From CAZNQW01 sp964575225 (lineage in GTDB: Bacteria; Chloroflexota; Anaerolineae; JAAYZQ01), in the NCBI GenBank assembly GCA_964575225.1, contig CAZNQW010000002.1:1-57826 (forward strand): DNA of 57,826 nt, given 5' to 3'. Shown here piece after piece: positions 34,337-42,717 of this stretch. A model generated the notes under the pieces. The model worked only from the letters and a program-made list of their open reading frames with translations. It searched no databases and was not told where the DNA came from. Made by a program: the position numbers and the translations under genes. The stretch's first letter is position 1; each line of letters starts with the position of its first letter.

Positions 34337-36595
34337 ATGAGTAGCGAGGAATCGACCGTTTCCAACGCACCCACTACGGTTGAGAAGCTGCGCGGTTTGC
34401 CTTGGGGTGTGGTCTGGAGCGTGGCCAATTCGGTCTTTGCCCAGTACACCTTTTTTGGTTCGATCTTTGTCCTGTTCCTCAACGAGCTAGGCCTCGATAA
34501 ATCTCAGATCGGCAGCCTGCTCTCGCTGCTGCCCTTTTTTGGCATCCTTGCCGTCTTTATCGTCACCCCCGTGGCCCGGATGGGCTACAAGCGTGCCTTT
34601 CTCATTGGCTTTGGCGGGCGGGCGAGCACGGCCCTTCTCCTGCTTCTGGCCCCGATCATCCTGGTGCAGTTTGGCCAGGGGGCGGTCCTGTCCTTCATCG
34701 TCGTCACGCTGGTTATTTTTGGGATTTTCCGCTCTGTCGGATTCACGGCCTACTACCCCTGGCAACAGGAACAGATCCCCGATTCGGTGCGGGGCAAGTA
34801 TACGGCCATCCGCAACGTATTGTCGAACCTTGTGGCTATGGGGGCCATGCTGGCGGGTGGCCTCCTGTTGGGACCCGACCCGGCTGTAAATCGGTTTCTG
34901 TTACTTATCTCCATCGGCGTCGCCTTTGGTGCGTTTTCCGTCGGGGCTGCTACCAAGATGCCGGGCGGTGGCCCCACCCGTGCCGATCCGGCAGACCAGA
35001 GCTCCTTTCGAGAGATGCTCGCGGCGGCCCGAGACCCAAATTTCGTCCGCTACCTGTTTGGTCTGGGGTTGGTGACGGCCGCCACCGGGCCGTTGACCTC
35101 GTTTGTCCCACTCTTTATGAAGGAACAGGTGGGGCTCAACTCCGATCAGGTGGTCTGGCTCGATACGGCCATTCTGTTGGGCGGGCTCGCTTCCAGCTAT
35201 CTGTGGGGCTGGCTGGCCGACCGCTATGGCAGCAAACCGGTCATGACATCGGGTGCCTATCTGCTGCCGTTACTGCCCCTGGCTTGGTTGCTGATGCCCC
35301 AACAAGCGTCGTGGCGCCTCTACCTGGCCCTGGGGATCGCGGTATTTCAGGGCTTTATCAACACCGGCTGGACCATCGGCTCGGGTCGCCTTTTGTTCGT
35401 GCGCGTGGTGCCGGCAGACAAGAGCGGACCCTATATGGCGCTCTACTATGCCTGGGCAGGCATAGCCGGCGGATTGGGCCAGCTCCTTGGCGGCTGGCTG
35501 GTCGAAAACTCGTCTGGGCTCGGTGGACAGTGGTGGGTTTTTCGGCTGACTCCCTACACCCCTCTGTTTGTGGTGGGGATGATCATTCCCTTGATAGGCC
35601 TGTTCATGTTCCGCCATGTGAAGGCAGACGGCTCGGTGACCACAAGGCAATTCGCCGGGATGTTCCTGCGGGGCAATCCGGTCTTGGCCATGGAAAGCCT
35701 GGTCCGCTACTATCGCGCCCGCGACGAACGGGCGGCAGTGGCCATGACGGAACGGTTGGGAAGCACCGGCAGCCCCCTGACTGTGGAAGAGCTGATCGAG
35801 GCCCTTCACGATCCGCGGTTCTACGTACGCTTTGAGGCCATTGTGTCCATCGCTCGGCGAAACCCCGATCCTCGCCTGACCGATGCTCTGATCGGAATTC
35901 TTGAGGGCAATGACCCTGCGCTGAGCACGATTGCCGCCTGGGCCCTGGGGCGGATCGGCGATCAGCGTGCAGTGGAGGCGCTCCACCAGGGCCTCAATGG
36001 GCGCTATCGCTCGGTGCAGGCTCACTGCGCCCGCTCCCTGGGCAACCTCAACGATCAATCCATCCGGCCGACGTTGCTCGAGCGCCTCGCCCAGGAGGAG
36101 GACATTGGATTGCAGATGGCCTATGCCTCGGCCCTGGGTCGGCTGGGCGCCCAGGAGGCCATCGAACCTTTGTTGGGTCTCTTACGCCAGGCCACAAACC
36201 ACGACGAGCGCGTGGAATATGCCCTGGCTCTGGCGCGACTGGTGGGTGACGAGCATGACTATATACAATTTCAGCGCCGGGTCGAATCGGAACCGGGCAC
36301 CACGCTGTCGCAAGCCACCACGTCCCTCAAGGGCAAGCTGGCCAAAGTCCGCCACATGGACCCGGAACTGGAGACGGCCCTGGATTCCGCGGCCGACGTC
36401 CTGGCCCGAGAAGACCTGCCCGGGGGCATCGAACGGCTGTCGGTCGCCCTTCGGCTGCTGCCCAAGGAACTCCTCACGGATGCAGGGATCGCGGTGCTCC
36501 ACGAGTGCGTACGCCAGATGGAACAAGGGGGCGCGGAGCGCCTGGAATATGGCGTCCTCGTGCTCCATGCCCTGGACTGCGAGATCGTGAGTTAG
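34337..36595 (+). CDS. MFS transporter fused to HEAT-like repeats
   Basis: 752 residues. Residues about 25-430 form a 12-segment major facilitator transporter (VFAQYTFFGSIFVLFLNELGLDKSQIGSLLSLLPF; TAYYPWQQEQIPDSVRGKYTAIR is a typical loop). From about 480 to 680 the sequence turns soluble with alpha-helical repeats of roughly 31-34 residues resembling HEAT/PBS-lyase repeats (RFEAIVSIARRNPDPRLTDALIGIL; AAWALGRIGDQRAVEALHQGL; ASALGRLGAQEAIEPLLGLL). The final 70 residues are helical. The cytoplasmic repeats may dock a partner or gate transport. The substrate is unknown. The start has only a weak ribosome site. Confidence 0.85.
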   Translation: MSSEESTVSNAPTTVEKLRGLPWGVVWSVANSVFAQYTFFGSIFVLFLNELGLDKSQIGSLLSLLPFFGILAVFIVTPVARMGYKRAFLIGFGGRASTALLLLLAPIILVQFGQGAVLSFIVVTLVIFGIFRSVGFTAYYPWQQEQIPDSVRGKYTAIRNVLSNLVAMGAMLAGGLLLGPDPAVNRFLLLISIGVAFGAFSVGAATKMPGGGPTRADPADQSSFREMLAAARDPNFVRYLFGLGLVTAATGPLTSFVPLFMKEQVGLNSDQVVWLDTAILLGGLASSYLWGWLADRYGSKPVMTSGAYLLPLLPLAWLLMPQQASWRLYLALGIAVFQGFINTGWTIGSGRLLFVRVVPADKSGPYMALYYAWAGIAGGLGQLLGGWLVENSSGLGGQWWVFRLTPYTPLFVVGMIIPLIGLFMFRHVKADGSVTTRQFAGMFLRGNPVLAMESLVRYYRARDERAAVAMTERLGSTGSPLTVEELIEALHDPRFYVRFEAIVSIARRNPDPRLTDALIGILEGNDPALSTIAAWALGRIGDQRAVEALHQGLNGRYRSVQAHCARSLGNLNDQSIRPTLLERLAQEEDIGLQMAYASALGRLGAQEAIEPLLGLLRQATNHDERVEYALALARLVGDEHDYIQFQRRVESEPGTTLSQATTSLKGKLAKVRHMDPELETALDSAADVLAREDLPGGIERLSVALRLLPKELLTDAGIAVLHECVRQMEQGGAERLEYGVLVLHALDCEIVS

Positions 36596-36628
36596 CACTG
36601 TCGCCAGGCGCGTCCAGAGCCGGACGGC

Positions 36629-39600
36629 TTACTCCCTTGCCTTGGCCGCTTTTGCTTCGCGAATCAAGCTGGCCGGCCCACTGAGGGGCAATCGCCGTTT
36701 TTGCAGGGCGCGGATGGCTGCCACGGTAGCCCGCAAAGGGACGAGCCTGGTGACATAGGGCACGTGGTTGTCTCGGGCCGCGGTGCGGATGCGGAATCCG
36801 ACTGTGCGCTTGCCTGCCACCGGCAGGGCCAGGCCACGCCTAGCTGCATCGATGGGCAGTGGTGGCTCGGGCGCCTGGTGCCCTGCCACCCCCGTGGAAG
36901 GGGTGTTGACAATCAGGCTCACATTCCCCTGGTTGATCAAGTCTACCACGTCGGGACGCCCCTCGCCCACCCGCAGCACCGTCTGGGCCGGAATCCCCAT
37001 GGCCTGAAGGACCCGCGCCGTGCCTTTGGTGGCTACGATCTCAAACCCCAGGTCACAGAGCTGAGAGATCAACGCCGTCCCTTCCCGCTTGTCGGGATCG
37101 GCCAGACTTGCCAGCACCAATCCCTTCACGGGCAAGGGATTTCCCGTCGCGATCTGGGCTTTGGCAAAGGCCTCGGGAAAGCTTTGCCCAAAACTCATGA
37201 CTTCACCTGTGGAACGCATCTCGGGGCCCAGTAGCAGGTCCGAGCCAGGGAAGCGGCCAAAGGGAAGCACCACCTCTTTGACCGAAGAGAACACGGGCCA
37301 GGGGGTGGGTACCAGGTGATCGCGGTGCAGGATTTCGTCCAGGTTGCCGCCGGGCTCCACCCCTGGGCGTACAGGGAAGGGCCAATAGGGCGCCAACAGC
37401 TCTAGAAGCGAGCGCCCGACGAGGATCTTGGCTGCCAATTTGGCCAGCGGGATGCCCAGGGCCTTGCTGACAAAGGGCACTGTGCGCGATGCCCGGGGAT
37501 TGGCCTCCAGGATAAACAGCTCGCTTCCCCGGATGGCCATCTGGATGTTGACCAATCCGACGGCCCCCATCGCCCTCACCAGGCTCGAGGCAGCTTGCTC
37601 GATGCGCTCGACCATATCCTCGGAGAGGCTCACGGGCGGCAGGACGCAGGCCGAATCACCCGAGTGGACGCCCGCTTCTTCGATCTGCTCCATTAACCCC
37701 GCCACCCACACGTCTTGTCCGTCGGTGAGAACGTCAACGTCGATTTCGAGGGCGTTTTCGAGGAATCGGTCGATGAGCACCGGATACCCCGGCGAGATGC
37801 GCGCGGCCTCGGCCGCGTAATGGCGCAATTCTTGGGGGCCATCGACGATCTCCATGGCCCGCCCGCCCAGCACAAAGCTGGGCCGGACGAGCACAGGGTA
37901 GCCCAGGCCGTCGGCAACCTGCAAGGCCTCGTCCACCGAGGTCGCCGTGCCATAGGGCGGGCTGTGCAGCCCAAGCCGGGCAAGGAGGGCGCCGAACTGC
38001 TTGCGATCTTCGGCCAGTTCGATGGCGTCAAGTCCGGTGCCCAGAATCGCCACCCCCTCGTTGACGAGTGTGCGGGCCAGTCGCAGGGGGGTCTGCCCTC
38101 CGAACCCAACCACGATGCCCATAGGCTTTTCGTTTTCGAGGATAGCCAGGACGTCTTCGTTGGTCAGCGGCTCAAAATAGAGGCGATCGGCAGTGTCATA
38201 GTCGGTGGAAACCGTCTCGGGGTTCGAGTTGACCATGATTACTTCATAGCCCTCTTCTTCCAGGGCCCAGACGGCATGGACATTGGCATAGTCAAACTCG
38301 ATGCCCTGCCCAATGCGGTTGGGGCCCGAGCCGAGAATGACAATCTTGGGCCGGTCGGTGGGGGTAGCTTCGTTGGCGCTGCCGGCATAGGTCGAATAAA
38401 AATAGGGGGTCGCGGCCTCAAACTCGGCGGCGCAGGTATCCACTTGCCCAAAGACCGGGACCACGCCGAGGGCCTTGCGCCGTAGCCGGATCTCGTTTTC
38501 CGACCGAGTCCAGATTTCGCCCAGCTCCAGGTCGGAAAAACCCCAGGCCTTGGCCTGCTGAAGGGTATCCCTGTCGACTTGGTCCCAGGGGCAGCGCCGA
38601 AGCTGACCCTCAAACTGAATGAACTCGGACAGCTCGCTCAGAAACCAAGGGTCGATGGCCGTGACTGCGTGCAAGTCGGCCACGGTCCATCCCTGGCGCA
38701 GGGCAGCGTGGACGTAGGCCAGTCGCTCGGGTGTGGGATTGGACAGGTACTCGAGGAGATGGGCAAAGTCCAGAGCCGGGGTCGCATCCAACTCCAGGGA
38801 ACGGAGGGCTTTGCCAAAGGCCTCTTTGAAGGTGCGGCCAATGGTCATGACTTCTCCCACCGACTTCATGTGGGTGGACAAGCGAGGATCGGCGCCCGGG
38901 AACTTTTCCAGTTGAAAGCGGGGCAGCTTGACCACCACATAATCCAGGGTTGGCTCAAAGGCGGCCGTGGTGCGGCGGGTGATGTCGTTGGGGATCTCGT
39001 CGAGCCGGTACCCCACCGCCAAAAGAGCGGCTACTTTGGCGATGGGGTAGCCGGTGGCTTTGGACGCCAGGGCCGAGGACCGAGAGACGCGGGGGTTCAT
39101 CTCGATCACCATCATCTGCCCGGTCGAGGGCTCGACGGCAAATTGAATGTTGGAGCCTCCCGTATCCACGCCGATGGCGCGCAACACGGCAATGGCGGCA
39201 TCGCGCATGCGCTGATAGGCCTTGTCGGTCAGGGTCTGAGAAGGGGCCACGGTGATCGAATCGCCGGTGTGAATGCCCATCGGGTCCATATTTTCTATGG
39301 AGCAGACGACGATTGCATTGCTGGCGCAGTCGCGCATCACCTCCAGTTCATATTCTTTCCATCCAATGACCGATTCCTCAAGGAGGACCGTATGCGTGGG
39401 GCTTTCGATGAGACCCTGGGCCACGATCTGTGTCAGCTCGTCGGCATTGTAGGCGATGCCGCCGCCCGAGCCGCCGAGGGTGAAACTGGGGCGGGCGATG
39501 AGGGGGTATCCAAGTTCCTGAGCGGTTATCAGGGCGTCGTGCAGGTTGCCGATCTGTCGGCTGCGTGGCACTTCCAAGCCGATACCGAGCATGGTCTGTT

Positions 39601-39997
39601 TAAAGAGATCGCGATCCTCGGCCTTTTTGATGGCTTCCAGCGATGCGCCGATCAGCTCTACGCCGTACTGCTCCAGGATGCCGCCTTCGGCCAGCTCTAC
39701 GGTGAGGTTGAGGGCCGTCTGCCCGCCCAATGTGGGCAAGAGGGCGTCCGGGCGCTCGCAGGCGATGATTTGCTCCAGGAATTCGGTGGTCAGCGGCTCG
39801 ATGTAAACGGCGTCGGAAAACTCGGGATCGGTCATGATCGTCGCCGAGTTCGAGTTCACCACGATGAGCCGGTAGCCGGCTTTTTTCAGCGCCTTGAGCG
39901 CTTGGGTGCCCGAGTAGTCAAATTCGGCCGCCTGGCCGATGACGATGGGCCCCGAGCCGATGATCAAGATGCTTTGAATGTCGGTGCGTTTAGGCAT
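36629..39997 (-). CDS. carB: Carbamoyl-phosphate synthase large subunit
   Basis: 1,122-residue synthetase subunit. It uses ammonia from CarA, bicarbonate and two ATP to make carbamoyl phosphate for pyrimidines and arginine. Two homologous ATP-grasp halves are visible, each opening with a SILIIGSGPIVIGQAAEFDYSG-type or VILGSGPNRIGQGIEFDY-type loop, followed by an MGS-like allosteric C-terminal domain. The C terminus is somewhat longer than usual (about 1,070). It overlaps the end of carA by 8 bp, so translation is coupled. Confidence 0.97.
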   Translation of the reverse strand: MPKRTDIQSILIIGSGPIVIGQAAEFDYSGTQALKALKKAGYRLIVVNSNSATIMTDPEFSDAVYIEPLTTEFLEQIIACERPDALLPTLGGQTALNLTVELAEGGILEQYGVELIGASLEAIKKAEDRDLFKQTMLGIGLEVPRSRQIGNLHDALITAQELGYPLIARPSFTLGGSGGGIAYNADELTQIVAQGLIESPTHTVLLEESVIGWKEYELEVMRDCASNAIVVCSIENMDPMGIHTGDSITVAPSQTLTDKAYQRMRDAAIAVLRAIGVDTGGSNIQFAVEPSTGQMMVIEMNPRVSRSSALASKATGYPIAKVAALLAVGYRLDEIPNDITRRTTAAFEPTLDYVVVKLPRFQLEKFPGADPRLSTHMKSVGEVMTIGRTFKEAFGKALRSLELDATPALDFAHLLEYLSNPTPERLAYVHAALRQGWTVADLHAVTAIDPWFLSELSEFIQFEGQLRRCPWDQVDRDTLQQAKAWGFSDLELGEIWTRSENEIRLRRKALGVVPVFGQVDTCAAEFEAATPYFYSTYAGSANEATPTDRPKIVILGSGPNRIGQGIEFDYANVHAVWALEEEGYEVIMVNSNPETVSTDYDTADRLYFEPLTNEDVLAILENEKPMGIVVGFGGQTPLRLARTLVNEGVAILGTGLDAIELAEDRKQFGALLARLGLHSPPYGTATSVDEALQVADGLGYPVLVRPSFVLGGRAMEIVDGPQELRHYAAEAARISPGYPVLIDRFLENALEIDVDVLTDGQDVWVAGLMEQIEEAGVHSGDSACVLPPVSLSEDMVERIEQAASSLVRAMGAVGLVNIQMAIRGSELFILEANPRASRTVPFVSKALGIPLAKLAAKILVGRSLLELLAPYWPFPVRPGVEPGGNLDEILHRDHLVPTPWPVFSSVKEVVLPFGRFPGSDLLLGPEMRSTGEVMSFGQSFPEAFAKAQIATGNPLPVKGLVLASLADPDKREGTALISQLCDLGFEIVATKGTARVLQAMGIPAQTVLRVGEGRPDVVDLINQGNVSLIVNTPSTGVAGHQAPEPPLPIDAARRGLALPVAGKRTVGFRIRTAARDNHVPYVTRLVPLRATVAAIRALQKRRLPLSGPASLIREAKAAKARE

Positions 39998-41255
39998 GTT
40001 GTTGCTCCATCAGCGTGATGAACTCCTGGAAAAAGGATTGGGCGTCGTGGGGGCCGGGGGATGCTTCGGGATGGTATTGCACCGAAAAGGCAGGCCAGTC
40101 GCAGAGCCTGAGGCCCTCCAGCGTACCATCGTTCAGCGACAGGTGGGTAATCTCCACGGGCCCGAATCCTGCCGGACTGGAACCAGGCAACGCCCCCTTG
40201 GGCAGGAGTTCGGCCATCGTGACCCGGGTGTCGGTCGGGTGCTTTTTGGGGGCCAAGATCTCGGGGCGAACAGGGTGGAAGGCGTCATCCAGCGGCTGCC
40301 AGGGGATGCCAAAACTGGTGGGGTCGAGGGCGAACCCGTGGTTGTGGGTGGTAATCAACACGCGACCGCTGCTCAGGTCTTTGACCGGGTGGTTGGCGCC
40401 CCGATGGCCAAACCGCATCTTGTAGGTTCGGCCGCCAATCGCCAGGCCCAAGAGCTGGTGCCCGAGGCAGATCCCAGCCAGGGGGATGCGCTTTTCCAGC
40501 AGGCCACGGATCAGGCGGATGGTGGGTTCGAGCGCGGCGGGATCGCCGGGACCGTTGGAGATGAGAACGCCATCGGGCTGCATCGCAGCTACCTGCTTCG
40601 CATCGGCGTCGTGGGCGACGGTCTGAACGTCGCAGCCGTGGGCGACCAGATCCCGGATGATGCCCTCTTTTCTTCCGGCATCCACAACCACTACCTGAAA
40701 GGGTCGCCGAGCGGGGGGAGGTACGGAACGGACCTGCTTCCCTACCTCATCGACCAGGTTACGACCGAGCATGGAAGGGCTCTGGCGGACGCGGGCCACC
40801 AGACTTTCGGGCACCAGGTCGTGGGTGGAGATGGCCCCGCGCAAGGCGCCCTGGGTGCGAATGTGGTGGGTGAGGGTGCGAGTGTCGATCCCTTCCAGGG
40901 CGACCACGCCGGCTGCCTCGAGATAATCGGGCAAGGACCCTGGCTCCGCTGTAGAGAGATGCCTGCGCACCATCCGATGGACCACAAAGCCCGCTACCTG
41001 GATCTGTTCTGACTCTACAGCTTTGGCGGTGACGCCATAGATGCCGATTTCTGGATAGGTCATTACCACGATTTGACCTCGATAGGATGGATCGGTCAGC
41101 ACTTCCTGGTAACCGGTCATCCCGGTGTTAAAGATCAACTCGCCAAAGGTCTCTCCATATGAGCCTACGCTCGTGCCCCAGAAGCAGGTTCCGTCTTCCA
41201 GGGCGAGGAGTGCGACTTGGCCGGCGTCCGGTGATCGATCCCTCTTTTCTTCCAT
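39990..41255 (-). CDS. carA: Carbamoyl-phosphate synthase small subunit
   Basis: 421-residue glutaminase subunit. The N-terminal domain (ALLALEDGTCFWG, ELIFNTGMTGYQEVLTDPSY) is followed by a class I glutamine amidotransferase domain with the nucleophile in ICLGHQLLGLAIGG and the His/Glu of QYHPEASPGP. The ATG at 41255 has GGGAG close upstream. A TTG at 41270 is in frame but less likely. Expression is probably controlled by the leader between 41393 and 41561. Confidence 0.96.
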   Translation of the reverse strand: MEEKRDRSPDAGQVALLALEDGTCFWGTSVGSYGETFGELIFNTGMTGYQEVLTDPSYRGQIVVMTYPEIGIYGVTAKAVESEQIQVAGFVVHRMVRRHLSTAEPGSLPDYLEAAGVVALEGIDTRTLTHHIRTQGALRGAISTHDLVPESLVARVRQSPSMLGRNLVDEVGKQVRSVPPPARRPFQVVVVDAGRKEGIIRDLVAHGCDVQTVAHDADAKQVAAMQPDGVLISNGPGDPAALEPTIRLIRGLLEKRIPLAGICLGHQLLGLAIGGRTYKMRFGHRGANHPVKDLSSGRVLITTHNHGFALDPTSFGIPWQPLDDAFHPVRPEILAPKKHPTDTRVTMAELLPKGALPGSSPAGFGPVEITHLSLNDGTLEGLRLCDWPAFSVQYHPEASPGPHDAQSFFQEFITLMEQQHA

Positions 41256-41392
41256 AATCTCCCGTCCCAAAGATTAGAATAACCGAGATCCAACCTTCCC
41301 CACGCCCTTTCGACAATCGACTTGGCCTCGTTGGACCCAGTCGGTGGAGCCGGTCGTGGGCGCTAAAAAGCGCGACGCACCTTCTCATCGCG

Positions 41393-41428
41393 CAAAAAAG
41401 AGCCAGCCCCCATCTGGAGACTGGCTCT
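41393..41428 (-). terminator. Intrinsic terminator/attenuator in the carA leader
   Basis: Minus strand AGAGCCAG / CTGGCTCT stem followed by TTTTTT. It lies about 170 nt after the predicted carA transcription start and about 140 bp before the gene, so it would act as an attenuator for carAB as well as terminate upstream transcription. Confidence 0.8.
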
Positions 41429-41561
41429 GGGAATTCGGTACCAACGCCCCAGGCGGCCTATCCAGACAGATGGTCTGGCTCGAGGTTAGGGCATCGGCTC
41501 TTGGAATCCAGCTTGAAACTCATCCGCAAATTACTCGTCCTTCAATCGTATCGTCGAAACC
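41429..41561 (-). promoter_or_regulatory. Possible T-box-like leader of carAB
   Basis: The minus-strand leader between the promoter and the terminator contains GAAGGACGAGTAATT near its 5' end, similar to the AGGA..GAGTA start of T-box stem I. A TGGTACC core lies within a CTGGG...CCCAG pairing directly before the terminator, where a T-box antiterminator would be, and a CCAGAC/GTCTGG hairpin sits between them. A full stem I and specifier codon could not be drawn with confidence, so the T-box assignment is tentative. Confidence 0.3.
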
Positions 41562-41567
41562 GGCAGG

Positions 41568-41596
41568 AGCTTACCACAGAAAACGCCATCTGTCAA
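41568..41596 (-). promoter_or_regulatory. Promoter of carAB
   Basis: Minus strand perfect TTGACA, 17-bp spacer, TAAGCT. Predicted start near 41561. Confidence 0.65.
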
Positions 41597-41655
41597 AATC
41601 CCCAAGCCGGTTTTGCCAGCTCGCTCCAGGTCAGATGCCTTTCAGATCAGATTTC

Positions 41656-42717
41656 CTAAAGATCGTAGCGGTCGAGTGCTTCCTCCAGAATCATGCCGAT
41701 CAGCTCGGCGTGATGGATGCCTGCTGCCTCCGCTTCGATAACTAGGTCGCTGATTCCGGGCGATAGCCCAGGCAGGGGGTTGATCTCTAGGATGTAGGGG
41801 CGATCTCCGTCCGAAGCATCGAGCCGAAAGTCCACCCGGGCCACATCCAGACAGCCGGTCACACGGAACACGGCGGCAGCCAGCCAATTTAGATCCTCTA
41901 CTTGCTCAGGCTCGAGATTGGCGGGGCAGATGTAGGGTATCTTGTCTGCCAGGTCGACCTTGACCCGGTGGGTGTAGATGCCTGCCTCCTCCTGCTCCCA
42001 TTCGCCGAGGGCGATCTCCAGCGGCGGCAAAAAGTAGAGTCCACGGACGATACGCGGCGCATCCTCATCCTCGGGCAGCCGGCGGGCCACCGGTCCCACC
42101 AGGTTGCCGACCATCCCCACCGTCACGTCGCGCCCATCGATAAAGCGTTCGACCAACACAGGTTCCTGATACTTTTCCAGAAGGTGGGTCACCTGCGCCC
42201 GAAGCTCTGTTTCATGATGAAGGATCGATTGGGGCGTAATTCCCATCCCCGTCCCCTGGCGGCTCGGTTTGGCAAACAGGGGGAAAACCAGGTCGTCGCT
42301 CAGGGGTTCGTTGGCGCGTTCGAAAACCTGGAAGGCGGGCGTGGGCAGGTCGTGATAGGTGAGGACCCGCTTGGTCATCGGTTTGTCCAACGTCAAGGCC
42401 AGCGTCAACACCTTGGAACCGGTGTAGGGGATGCGCAGCATCTCCAGAATGGCCGGTACCTGCGCCTCTCGGCCATCGCCAAAATGCCCCTCGCAGATGT
42501 TGAAGCAGATATCGGGGCGCTTCTCTCGCAGACGATCGTAGAGGGTTACGTCCCCTTCCAAAAAGAAGGCATCGTGTCCCGCTTGGTGCAGGGCATCTAC
42601 GATACTCTCCACCGTGTGCTCTGAATCCAGATCCGCCCAATAGTCCGGCGGCATGCCCGGTTCCATGGGCGCGTTCTTTTTGAGATTGGCCAACACGGCC
42701 ACCCGCAACCTCTTCAT
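41656..42717 (-). CDS. ATP-grasp ligase related to D-alanine-D-alanine ligase
   Basis: 353 residues with the Ddl-type ATP-grasp fold: an N-terminal domain with CFNICEGHFGDGREAQVPAILEM, TGSKVLTLALTLDKPMTKRVL, the ATP-binding FPLFAKPSRQGTGMGI, the metal-binding DVARVDFRLDA, and PYILEINPLPGLSPG near the C terminus. It should activate a carboxyl group and couple it to an amine. It differs enough from Ddl that D-Ala is not assured. It begins exactly where the aminomutase gene ends, with GGAGGAATAA overlapping that stop, so the two are a functional pair and a beta-amino acid is a plausible substrate. Confidence 0.8.
   Translation of the reverse strand: MKRLRVAVLANLKKNAPMEPGMPPDYWADLDSEHTVESIVDALHQAGHDAFFLEGDVTLYDRLREKRPDICFNICEGHFGDGREAQVPAILEMLRIPYTGSKVLTLALTLDKPMTKRVLTYHDLPTPAFQVFERANEPLSDDLVFPLFAKPSRQGTGMGITPQSILHHETELRAQVTHLLEKYQEPVLVERFIDGRDVTVGMVGNLVGPVARRLPEDEDAPRIVRGLYFLPPLEIALGEWEQEEAGIYTHRVKVDLADKIPYICPANLEPEQVEDLNWLAAAVFRVTGCLDVARVDFRLDASDGDRPYILEINPLPGLSPGISDLVIEAEAAGIHHAELIGMILEEALDRYDL

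Noticed and set aside
38579..40018. 479-codon open frame opposite carB
   Set aside because: Antisense shadow of a fully conserved CarB; translation is Gly/His-rich without homology.
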